From Ilyonectria destructans (Eukaryota; Ascomycota; Sordariomycetes; Hypocreales; Nectriaceae): a DNA stretch of 64,000 nt. The stretch is from assembly GCA_020740775.1 (NCBI GenBank), contig JAHEWK010000001.1:620001-684000 (forward strand), given 5' to 3'. This document shows, piece by piece, positions 21,521-31,613 of this stretch (positions within the stretch are counted from its first letter, which is position 1; every line of letters begins with the position of its first letter). The notes beneath the pieces were generated by a model. It made no database searches. It was given only the letters and a program-made list of their open reading frames with translations, and was not told the DNA's origin. The position numbers were made by a program, and so were the translations under genes.

Positions 21521-23023
21521 TTACATACGGGCTGTAGGAGGCCAAGACTGAGCCGTGGAGATAGCTTGGCTCTTCACTGCGATTTCCCTTGCGGCTCTCC
21601 GGCCCATTTCAATCGCTCCATCAATATAGCCAACCCATCCATTGGCCCAGTCGGCATTGGCCATATAGAGCCGCTCCGTAACCTGAGATTTGTTCATGAT
21701 CTGGCCAAGACCCTTGCTCAGAGTGCCTGGTTGATGCGACGCCCATGCCCCCTTCGCAAATTCGTCACGCACCCAGTCGTGCCAGAGCATGTGCGTCGGC
21801 GTAATGTTCAACCCAGGTGGGGCAACATCGGCGGTAGCAGCCTCAAGATACGCTGATAGCTTTGCTTTCAGGTGATCCTGAGCAATCATTCCCTCAGACA
21901 TTGCAAAGCTCACCATATGTGTCCCCCCAGTCGATGAAGGCGATTCTGTAAACAGGGCGGAAATGTTGGCAGTCTCGTCACGAAGACCCAACCAGGCAGG
22001 AACCTTTTCTTGGACGTGAATATGGACCTTCCCGCCCATATTAGCATGTCTGGTGGTTGTCCATACTGCAGGGAGGGGAGGAGAAAACTCGACATCAGAG
22101 AGGCAGTGCAGAGGCACGGTGCAGATTACGTTTGAAGCGTGGAAGGAATTTCCAGACGTCGTGGTGACATCAACTTCGTGCGGCTTTGTTGTGATTGACT
22201 TTACAGCCTCTTTGAATAGCGTCGTACCCGAGAACTCGTCAAACATGCAAGATGTTAGCTGCGTAGTGCCGTGTTTGAACTTGAATTTGCCGCAGATCTC
22301 CATAAAGCCGTTGAAGTCGTAATTGGACAAGGCGTAAAGGCGATGAAAGTTCAAGTAAGAGCTAGTAGTCGGCGCGGACAAGCTATTGATATTGAGGAAT
22401 AATAGCAACAATTCCTTGTCTTCGTCACTGATGTCCAATTGATCCGCTCGCGCTCGCAAGCTCATGTCGTACTTGCTCCAGATTCGGCGATTCTCTAGCG
22501 GAAGAAATGGCTGCGGGAAAAGAGAGCGGCCGCCTTCGCCATCACAGTCCATGAACTTTGCGATCAATGGCAGAAGCCGTGTGTCTATAACGGCCGGGTC
22601 ATCAACGGTGAACTTGCCCTGACTGCCAATCGCATACGAGCACACCGAATCCTTTGACATGCCTGAAGATTCTTTTATCGAGCTGGCCAGCCCGTACCGT
22701 GTTATTTCGGCCCAGACATGGGGTTGTAGCCAGTGAACCCAGGTTCCGCCCATTTCGTATGTGTGGTCTAAAGCCTTGGCCGACCAAGTACGGCCGCCGA
22801 TGCGATCGCGAGCCTCGAGCAATAACACCTTTTTTCCTGCTAGGGACAGGTCACGAGCAGCAGATAGCCCGCAGAATCCGGCACCGATGACGATGACATC
22901 ATATGAGACGTCTGCGTTAAGGGAGGAAGGCTTAACGGACTCTGTGGTGAGGCCTTGAGACAATGTGCCTGTCTTCACGTCATAGGCGTAGCCTTCGGTC
23001 GTTGTGGTAGCAGAGGATGACAT
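21521..23023 (-). CDS. flavin-containing monoamine oxidase
   Basis: A single exon of 500 residues, the usual size for fungal MAO-N-like amine oxidases. The FAD dinucleotide-binding motif is VIVIGAGFCGLSAARDL (GAGFCG at 47-52), followed by LLEARDRIGGRTW (the second flavin motif) and GGTWVHWLQPHVW near the substrate entry. The C-terminal flavin/aromatic-cage motif is NADWANGWVGYIDGAIEMGRRAA. The enzyme oxidatively deaminates primary amines to aldehydes with release of ammonia and hydrogen peroxide. The C terminus (PPTARM) is not a standard peroxisomal signal; fungal homologues often end in one. No N-terminal signal is seen. It is divergent from the Zn2Cys6 regulator gene, separated by about 500 bases. 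The presence of an aldehyde dehydrogenase and a CoA ligase nearby suggests an amine-utilisation route. The amine itself cannot be named from sequence. Confidence 0.9.
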   Translation of the reverse strand: MSSSATTTTEGYAYDVKTGTLSQGLTTESVKPSSLNADVSYDVIVIGAGFCGLSAARDLSLAGKKVLLLEARDRIGGRTWSAKALDHTYEMGGTWVHWLQPHVWAEITRYGLASSIKESSGMSKDSVCSYAIGSQGKFTVDDPAVIDTRLLPLIAKFMDCDGEGGRSLFPQPFLPLENRRIWSKYDMSLRARADQLDISDEDKELLLLFLNINSLSAPTTSSYLNFHRLYALSNYDFNGFMEICGKFKFKHGTTQLTSCMFDEFSGTTLFKEAVKSITTKPHEVDVTTTSGNSFHASNVICTVPLHCLSDVEFSPPLPAVWTTTRHANMGGKVHIHVQEKVPAWLGLRDETANISALFTESPSSTGGTHMVSFAMSEGMIAQDHLKAKLSAYLEAATADVAPPGLNITPTHMLWHDWVRDEFAKGAWASHQPGTLSKGLGQIMNKSQVTERLYMANADWANGWVGYIDGAIEMGRRAAREIAVKSQAISTAQSWPPTARM

Positions 23024-23525
23024 GGCTGGTGTTGATGAGTGACAAAAAGAGCGAGAAGGATGACTGTGGGCTTGGTCGGTGAGTGTGTTGGCGATCCGTT
23101 AATTCTGCCTCGCTCTCTATTCGTACATATTTATTCACTGCTGGGTTCATGCTGCAATTGTTAACCACGCAGCGATGCAACTAGACGCAGCATGGCCACA
23201 TCTAGACGTAGAGTCCGCGTTGTTTGATTGGGCAGTCCTTGACTGTTCTCGGAATTTGTGTGAACAATTATTCAATCTCCGCTCTCCACTGAGGAGCTCC
23301 AACAGCTCCTTACCACAATAGGAAACCGAGAGCGAGCCTTGCAATTGGCCGCAGAACATTCTTATCGTCATCCGATATCTTCCATTTGGTCTCCTCCAGA
23401 TCTCTCGGAACCGTCCCCCACTTCTCCGGAACCAAGTCCTAGTCAACATCATCTTTTTTGTCGGTGCCAGGGTAAATCTCCCGACACTCGTTTCAAACAC
23501 TCCATATACCCGCTTGAGGTCGACG
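23024..23525. promoter_or_regulatory. divergent promoter region, amine oxidase/regulator
   Basis: Five hundred bases between the two start codons, with short CCGAAC/GTTCCG-like motifs around 23340-23430 (CTCGGAACCG, CTCCGGAACC). These contain CGG/CCG half-sites of the kind Zn2Cys6 proteins bind. Not demonstrated. Confidence 0.35.
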
Positions 23526-25362
23526 ATGCCTGCTAAGCCCATCGCCGAGCTGCCGCCCAGGATCCGGCGTACCCCTGGAGGTAATTCCAATCACACAAGC
23601 CCCGTTCTAGTGGGTACAGACATTAATGCGCAGGCTCAAAGGATGTGAAAATTGCCGAAATCGGCATATCCGATGCGACAAAACTCTCCCCAGCTGTGCC
23701 CAATGTTCCAAAAGAGGATTCGAGTGCCCCGGCTATCCTGGAAGGCAATGGCGATGGCAACCTGGATTTGCTCCCTCGTCACCAACAAACACGTCCTATT
23801 TGAACCACATCAGGGATCTTGGACAGCATTTATCCCCTCTGAGTAAGTAATTGACCTCTTAGATCATAAAGGGACTACCAAAAATACTCATTTAGCCTTC
23901 TAGAGCCCATCGCGAGTGAACCGCGGGAGGACGACCTCAAAACTAAGCAAGGTGCACACAAAATTAGCGATGTCGCGTTCATTCACAAGTCTACCATTGC
24001 GACGTCACTTTCGAGTTTTAATATGACCCTGTCCCAGGAGTGCCGCGAAAAGTACTTTCTGGACCATTACTTCAACCATACAGCCAATATCATTTCCATG
24101 ATGACTGGCCGTACTAATCCATTTGGCGAGAAGCTAAAACCACACATGAGTAACAACGTAGCACTCAACTCGATTGTGGTTGCCATATCTGCCCTACATA
24201 TGGCTCAGAGCAACATAGATCAGGACGGGATGGCATACGCATGGCATTATCGCGCCATGGCGATGTCCAAGTTGCAAAAGGATCTTGCCAAGCAGTCTGA
24301 TTCCTTGGCAGTGCTCACTGCTATCCTGTTTATGGGCATGACTGAGGTAATTCGTGTGTTTGGTGCCCCGGTGTAAGCTCAGTTGTGTTGACCACCCTCG
24401 CTTTACAGTGCTGGTTTGACTCGAGAAGCAGCAGCACGGAACACCTCCATTCCGCAAAGCGTCTCCTGCTCCAACGCCTCGATTCTAACAAAAGGATTCC
24501 GCCGTTTTTGGCCTACTGTCTTTGCTGGCTTGAGACTCTTGCTAGCTTTGTATCTGACAACGAGGGCCTCGTGTATTCTTCCCCGGCCATATACGAAGTG
24601 TTGTCTGCCACAGACATCCATACGGAACACCACGACATCAATAGTACCAGTTCATTCGATCCTCTCGTGGGCAGTTGGGGTACTCTTATGCCCCACGTCG
24701 GTCGAGTTGGCAGCATTATTCGTAAATTACGCAAAGGACCCTATACAGTGGAGCTTGAGGACCTGTTCGAGGGTGTTGAAAACGATCTACTAGAATGGGA
24801 GCCCCCGAAAGGGATCAAGATACCTGGCTGCTCACTCGAATGCGACTCTTTGAAACCAGTATCCTTCAGTCCTAACGCTGGCAGATGTCAATTGCATGGG
24901 GAATCCCGACCAGCTTTTTCTTCCGCCCAAAACCACTACACCAATGAGTTTTACAGCTTAGCCGAAGCTTACAGGTTCTCGGCACTGTTGATACTGTACA
25001 ATTACAGCCCATATTTACGGGTCAAACGTTTCGCATTAATACCCGAGGAAGATTCTGCATCCGATTTCCTCTCACAACTCGCTTGCTCAACGATCGCTCT
25101 GTTGCAACGCATCCCATTGAGGAGTGCGCTTTGGCATGCCTGTTCGATCCCGATATTGACGGCGGGCCAGTTAATTACAAAGTCTTCGGATAGGGAGTTT
25201 ATTCGCTCAGTCCTGCGAATGCTCACGCAAAAGATACGATTACATGCAGTCGATAGTGTAAGCAAATTGCTCGAAGAGGTCTGGTCGCAGAGGGATGCCG
25301 GAATGGAGGTGTGGTGGATGGATGTGTTGGATAGAACTGGTAGCCCACTACTAGTAAACTAA
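23526..25362 (+). CDS. Zn2Cys6 transcription factor 1
   Basis: Four exons (23526-23580, 23642-23842, 23904-24346, 24409-25362) give about 550 residues. The zinc cluster lies at 20-47 with spacing C-x2-C-x6-C-x6-C-x2-C-x6-C (GCENCRNRHIRC, SCAQCSKRGFEC) and starts directly after the first intron. That intron's acceptor (CTCAAAG) was chosen because it restores frame; a start at 23626 in the next exon would remove the first 18 residues without harming the zinc cluster. The remainder is helical and matches the fungal-specific transcription factor type 2 domain (FNMTLSQECREKYFLDHYFNHTANIISMM, SALHMAQSN, CWFDSRSSSTEHLHSAKRLL). It is a nuclear DNA-binding regulator. Position between the amine oxidase (divergent) and the CoA ligase (convergent, 125 bases away) makes it the likely pathway regulator of this block. 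Confidence 0.85.
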
Positions 25363-25487
25363 CTCATGGTACTACTCTCGAATTTATGGCTCATCTATGC
25401 AAAGAATCTCCGAGATTCTATGCTCTAACGTTCCGTGTAGCAGACTGGACAATGTGCGTTAGACATGCGCGAATCCATGGATCACAT

Positions 25488-27524
25488 TTACAACTTCCCT
25501 CCCTGGGCTTTGCGAGACTTCTTCTCGTGATCTCTAAGCACCCGTCTCAGTATCTTACCACTGGCACTCTTTGGAATGACCTCGATGAACTCAATGCCGC
25601 CCTTGAGCCATTTGTGTTTCGCCTTGTGCTCTTCCACGTGACGATGAATCGCCTTTATGGTTTCGTCATCGGACTTTTGAGCCGCTTCGAGAGATTTGAC
25701 GACAAAGGCTTTGGGGAGTTCGCCAGCACGTGGGTCTGGGACTTGGATGACTGCACAGTCGGAAACAAGCGGGTGGGTGAGGAGGTGAGATTCCAACTCG
25801 GCGGGAGCGACTTGATGACCCTAGTGCTTTGTTTAGTAGTGTTTCACTACGTAGGAGAATAATAGTGCAAACCTTAACTTTGATCAGTTCCTTTATGCGG
25901 TCCACGATGACAAAGTGTTCGTTTCCCTGGGCGGACTTGCGCACGAGAACCTCGTCGCCTGTCTTGATCCAGCGACCGTCCTCGTGGAAGACAAACGTCT
26001 CGGCTGTCGCTTTTTCATTATTAAGGTAGCCCAGAACAACGGAAGGACCCTGGACCAGTAGTTCACCAGGAGTCTCGTGATCCGTCACCTCCTTCCCCTT
26101 GGAGTCAATGATCTTGGCTTTAAACCCGGCGAGGAGTGAGCCAGAGGAGCCGACGAGCGTGTCCAACTCACTGGTCGACACTACTACCGTGGCGGTTTCG
26201 GTCATGCCTATTCCACAAGTTGATTAAGCTGTTATCAAATACTAGATGATAAGGGTGCTTACCATAACCTTGACCGATTTGACGGTTTGGGAACATCTTT
26301 AACAACTCATCCACCGTCTCACCTCCCAAAGGCGCAGCGCCGGTGTAAATGAACCGAATGCTACTGAGGTCGTATTTCGCACACTCGTCGCGCTTACTCA
26401 ACATCTGAATGAGGATTGGGGGCACAACGCTAATTTGTTCTATGCGGAACTTTTGGACAGCGGCCAGAAACGACTTGAGCTCGAAGCGAGGCAAAACGAT
26501 GATTTCGTCACCTCGATAGGTGCCAACGTGGGCGATGGGAACAAGGCCGTAGATGTGGCTGAAGGGGAGTAGCCCGAGCATGACCTGGGTTTTGATTCCT
26601 TGGGCCTCGCGTCCGACGCTGTCGTATGTTCGTTTTTGCATTGTGTTGGCGATGACGTTGTAGTGGGAAATCATGACGGCTTTCTGTCTCACTTTAGTAT
26701 ACTCCGCAAGCACGATGGGTGCCGACTTACAGGTAGACCAGACGTGCCACTGGAATAGCAGAGGTACGCAACCTGTCTTGCTCCTTGCCCTTTGATCCAA
26801 TTCAATGGTGGGAGTTGCGGCAGGTTCTTCCCTTCTTCAATCAAGTCATCAATCGTTTTGAAAGGAACCTGTTTGTTGAATCCGGGCATGGGGAGAATGA
26901 AGATGTTCTCGTTTGGTATTCCAGCAGCCTTTGCAGCGGCAAGAGCAGTTTCTAGCAGCGGAATGCAGGTAAAAAGTGCCTTGGCGCCCGCAGACCGGAG
27001 CTGCTGTTCTAGCTCCGGGGCTGAATACGCAGCACTTGCAGGTGTGACAATTCCCGACATGAGGTGGATGGCGTGCGTGAAGGGCAGGTAGTCAATCTGA
27101 ATGGCTCGTCAGCTTACGGGGACTTGGAAATAGCCTCATCTTAGATTGAGCAGCTGACCGTGTTGAACGAGAAGAGTCCAACCACCTTGTCCCACTCCGT
27201 AGAGTCACGGTCGAAGGCGTCAAAGCCCAGCCTCTTTGCAATGGCGCGAGCCATCCAGTCCTCGCGCTTCACCACCTCGGCGGCAGAGTACGTCTTTCCC
27301 GTGAGACCGCATGTGTACGGGTTCCTGGACTCTGCGACTGGGTACCGGCCATACTGCTCATTGCTCATGAACTCAGCGATGGTGATGGAGTCGGGGATCT
27401 CTAGATGTTGAAGTTTAGCCACGGATAGATCCACCTCCGCATTATCCTAGCCGCTGCAAAGTGCGGGGAAGAAACACGTACCGAAGGGCAGCTGGGGGAC
27501 CCATTCCGGCGCCGTGAAGACCAT
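25488..27524 (-). CDS. AMP-dependent acyl-CoA ligase (4-coumarate-CoA-ligase-like)
   Basis: Six exons (27524-27482, 27400-27159, 27096-26731, 26683-26263, 26207-25873, 25820-25488) give 579 residues. The adenylate-forming P-loop YSSGTSGLPK spans the third intron. Further motifs are PFSHIYGL, YTGAAPLGG, GQGYGMTETA (the A5 motif, interrupted by an intron), WIKTGDE (A7), VDRIKELIKVKGHQVAPAE (A8) and PKSASGKILRR (A10, with the catalytic lysine). The very short first exon encodes only 14 residues. It activates a carboxylic acid with ATP, then transfers it to CoA. The last three residues, GKL, are a weak variant of the peroxisomal PTS1 signal. The family includes coumarate, phenylacetate-like and medium-chain acids; the substrate is open. 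It could take the acid made by the amine oxidase and aldehyde dehydrogenase and feed the acyl-CoA dehydrogenase. A tail-to-tail neighbour is regulator 1. Confidence 0.9.
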
Positions 27525-27997
27525 TTTCAACAGATCTAGAGCAGTTGAATCGCTGGAAGCAGGTTTCGAATCAAGGTGTTGTATTGCAGACGGTCAATGG
27601 TGAATGAAAGAACAGATCTGATTTTCTAGGTTACGAAGAGTCGCTAAAGGAAGTCCGCTTCCATCATCCCCGCTCAAGGCGAATGCATGCACGCATTCCC
27701 ATTCCAAAACCGGTTGGCTGCAGTCCGGTACTCGGCCGCTAACTGTTTGGGGCGCATCCGTACCTCGGCTGTCCTGTAGGGTAGTGATCTAGATCCCCTC
27801 ATTATGACTAACCTTGGTGATGATCATTTGATGCAATGCCTCGGTGGACCGTTATTGTTGAGCTCGTGGAGAATCCCAACGTCGCATTTGAATCGTCGCA
27901 GCCGCTCAGTGTTGTCGGCGGCCGTGTGGTTCCAAGGGTCATCACTATAAATGTTAGAGTCGGCAATCATAGATTAGGAGATTTTAGTGCTTACTCG
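27525..27997. other. intergenic region
   Basis: Promoter side of the CoA ligase gene. No gene seen; some plus-strand frames overlap but have no domain features. Confidence 0.4.
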
Positions 27998-28687
27998 TCA
28001 TGGTGCTGGAGTTCGTCGTCCGAAGGGTGTGACAGTTGGAAGCACTTCGGCTTTGTCGCCACTGCCATCATCACTACGCAATCCCCAGTCGATATTATCT
28101 TGGGGAAGTTCCAAAAAATCGTTCATGTCAAGACCGCCCATCACCTGCAAGTCCGCTGGAACTTCATTCAGGCCAATGTTTGAGCGTTGTCGAAAATTCA
28201 GAAGCCAATTGCCATACGACCATATGAGCTGGAATAGCCAGTTTGCGACAAAGTCGGGTGGTATTGTTGTTTGTTCCTTGTCCGTTACGGCAACGATACG
28301 ACATGCCTCATCCTGCAGTTCGTGGTCCCCAATGGCTATTGAGCCTGATGCCAATCGGGTTTGGACGAAATCATGCAGATGAGACTCTAGCGGACATGAT
28401 TCGAACAAATTCCTTTGACCATTGATCTTGAGAACAGAAGGTCTGCATTCAGCCCGCGACCGTATTGGACCAAACTGAGCCTGGCGTGTGATGTCCTCTC
28501 TCAAAGTGATGAGGTCTCTTAACCATGACGAACGAGATCCGTCAGCCGGTACATCCGAAAATAACACCTCAGAAGCAAAGATGAGGCGGCAAGCCTCTAG
28601 CTGCACGACTGAGTTACCAGGCACTTGTGCGATTAAGAGTGAAGATCCAACAAATCCAACGAGTAAGAGTTTTACGAGAAGTTTCAC
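27998..28687 (-). pseudogene. C-terminal remnant of a fungal transcription factor
   Basis: An open stretch of 229 codons that begins with GTG directly after an in-frame stop and has no upstream coding partner before the neighbouring gene's end at 28932. Its style is that of the C terminus of fungal-specific transcription factors: QLEACRLIFASEVLF, a helical middle, a linker with EVPADLQVMGGLDMNDFLEL, and an acidic end (QDNIDWGLRSDDGSGD) that could be an activation region. No zinc cluster or fungal_trans core is present. It is best read as the surviving 3' part of a truncated regulator gene; a real gene with a 5' exon that I failed to find is the alternative. Confidence 0.4.
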
Positions 28688-28931
28688 TTGATCTCACTAA
28701 AGATTATATTTGATGTTAACAGAGGTCAAGCAGATCCAAGTCGAGAAGAATTCGCAATTCACCGTCAAGACGAAGGACCACAGCAAAATCAATGATTTTG
28801 TGCGAGCACCCCATGTGAGATCAGTGTACCACCTACTCATGACGAAGTATCAGTGGCGGTGGTGGGAATTTTACAAGGTATAGCGGTACAAGAAACTAAG
28901 TAGAATTCTACATGTTTCTCTCATTCAGCTG

Positions 28932-31129
28932 CTACGACACGCCATCGCCTTGCGTCTCAGCGACCCCATTCACAGCCTGATCCAGCGTAGACCAGTATAC
29001 GACGTCAATGCCTTGAAACACACCGTTCTCAAAATCTACATTTGAAGACGCAGGGGTAAGGAAAGACTGGTCAGCAGTTCCTACTCCAAAAGGATCTGAG
29101 CTCTGCATGCCGAGAAGCTCCGAATCCAGAGTGAGAGACAGCTGGGGATCGAAGCCAAAGTCACCAAGAACAAACCCAGCGGTGCCAGCTGCCAGTTGCG
29201 GAATCTGTGCAGCACTGGTCAAATCGAGTGGCCTGTTTTGAAGTGTGACAGTGCCGAGGAACGGAACCTTGAGTCTGAGAGGTTCTTGGCCCCTTCCCTG
29301 AGGAGCATCCGCCATGATAGGGAGCAGCTGGTGTAGCGTGTCTGCAGACTCAACCGCAAGTCGGTCGTGTTTGTAGGATGTCATGTCCCGAAAGATTAGT
29401 ATTGCCCTTTCCAGGAGCACCCTATCCGAGGCCATCGCTTGAGATTTCTCATGGCTTTTCTCTAGATAGCCTAGTGCCAGCGTCATTCCTGCAATGAGTG
29501 CAGAATAGTCGATTTGTCTTCCCGATATGATCATGGTGTTGTTCTTTCGATAAGCCAAAAATCGTTCCAACACCGCTCTGCTGGCGTGCATGCAAGCTTC
29601 CTGGCTTGCTACATGCCGCTGGCCTTCGTTCTTTCGTAGCAGATATGGAAGATGGAGCAGTATGAGCAGTGTGAAGTGCTGAACCTGGAGCTTGATGGCA
29701 CTACGCGCGGCTAGGAAGTGCGCTGGCGACCCCGTAGAGGAGACTGTATCCCAAGCCGTTCCGGTGGAAGAGGCCGGGATCGCCCACCAATGATCATCCA
29801 ATATGCCCAAGGCGCGTTCGAGATCGTCGTGAATCCTTTGCGTGAAAGATTGAGCTTCGGGCGATCCAGACAAAAGGTCATTCCGCTCGGCAATCTTCCG
29901 GCAAATAACAGCATGCTCCATATCCAGCCTGTCGGGCGGGCCACCGCAAGGCACCACGTTGGCGCGTGCAAAGGTATCCTTATTGGAACCAACCGGGAGC
30001 CCAAGGATCAGCGAGTGGTAGCGATCACTGCAGTTGAGGCGTAGCCACAAAACGGGAAGAGACGGCCTTGTCGCAGGGTCTTTGGAGCTCGCACACGACC
30101 GAACGAGCTGTCGCGTTGATGGCTTGTCGATGCCCATGAGCTGACAGAAGTTCAGGCCCCGACGGACCGTCGTCCACGCCCTTCGCAGATGCCCCGTATC
30201 TGCTTGAAACATGCTGAGAAGAGCCAGCGTTTCTATGCCCTCGGCACAGCACACAAGCTCGTCGTCATTCGCGACGAGGGATGTGACGGCCCCAACCCAC
30301 TTCCCAGCCAGCTCGCAGGCTTTCTCCTCGGGATCAGACCTCAGGCGAGTGGCGTCAAAGTTGGGTGGCAGGGACTGCAGGCAAATAGCGTATTGTAAAA
30401 GGCGTTTGGCGATGAGCACAGGGTGGGTGTTGGGCGACGGCCAGCTGGAGGATGCCAAAGACCAGTTCGGCACCACGCGGCCTGCGATTTGATCATCGCG
30501 ACTGTGAGCGAAAGCGAGCACCAAGGAGGCACCGGGGCTCTCATGTGCTAGAAGGCTGCGCAAATCAGGAGGCGGAAGGAGGGCATACAGGCGGTGCGAA
30601 ATTTGACGATGTCGCTCGTGGGCGCTCCTTTGATGCGCGGCGAAATATGGGTGGTCGAAATTGGCTTCCGGGGATGTCGCGCCGTGTAAGCCAGACAGAG
30701 GCGACTGCTCGGGCGTGATGGCACTTGTGGCGCCGTTCGCAGCAGCGGCGATATCGTGGGCGTGCGTCGCAGCTGAGCAGTCGAGAAGATCTCGAGTCGA
30801 CACGGGTGGGTAGTAGGCGTTTCCTGAGGACACATGGCCACTCGACGGGCTGGAGCGGGCGTGTCCCGAGTCATCTGTCTGGCCTGACGGAGCCCGAGAA
30901 ATGGCATCAACGGAGAGCCTTTGCGAAATGCAAGTTGATTCGCGCTCGATGCACTTGATGCAGGCAAGATCGTCTGGGTTACGGAAGAGACATTTGACTT
31001 TCCGCCTGCGACCTGGATTTCTGCGTCAGATTACAGGCTGTGGCGGTGCAAGGATTGGATCTTACACTCCCAACAGCTATGAGTGCCTTTGCGGGGGACT
31101 CTGCGTCTCTTATTAGCCGGCTCGCTCAT
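28932..31129 (-). CDS. Zn2Cys6 transcription factor 2
   Basis: Two exons (31129-31066 and 31012-28932) encode about 714 residues. The long second exon alone lacks an ATG and a complete zinc cluster. A 64-base first exon restores both: splicing T|GT makes the second cysteine codon of HSCWECRRRKVKC (C19, C22, C29), followed by C39, C42 and C49, spacing C-x2-C-x6-C-x9-C-x2-C-x6-C. The middle region is the fungal-specific transcription factor domain (GIETLALLSMFQADTGHLRRAWTTVRRGLNFCQLMGID), and there is a long helical C-terminal part. The intron inside the zinc cluster is a common position in this family. It is a nuclear regulator, head-to-tail with the CoA ligase side and about 485 bases from the aldehyde dehydrogenase stop. 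It may control part of the same catabolic block, perhaps the aldehyde dehydrogenase; this is inference from position. Confidence 0.85.
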
Positions 31130-31613
31130 GTCGAGTTGAAGGATTGGATCCGATGGATGCGGAGAGGCTCGGTCGGAAGGTATTTATTAGTCGCGACAAA
31201 CTGATTGGATTATTGGGTACAGAATGTTATGGTGGCATTGCATATAGAACTAGCTACAGTATCTGCAGGCGAATGGGCCTGAGGTGGGTTTTGTTGGTCG
31301 CATCAGGGTATATCTCCCGGAAGTACTAATAGACCGGTTTCTATAGGGACTGCCTACTGATTGATCCATGGGTGACCTCTGGTCCGTGCCTTCCGATGAT
31401 TCTATCAGGGCAGTGTTCGACACAGCGGAACACTCGGCATTAATCATCATCCATCCAATATGTTGCGACCTCTTCCAATTAGCGTCACGTCTCAACACAG
31501 CCTCACACATTGTCATCATCCTCGGACAAGTTGCATATTGTGAGCCAAGACAAAGAAGTATCGGTAGTAGTATACAGATCCTGAAATCAAATCAAATTGG
31601 AAACGAAATCTAC
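31130..31613. other. intergenic region upstream of regulator 2
   Basis: Promoter of regulator 2 and 3' region of the aldehyde dehydrogenase gene. No gene seen. Confidence 0.45.
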
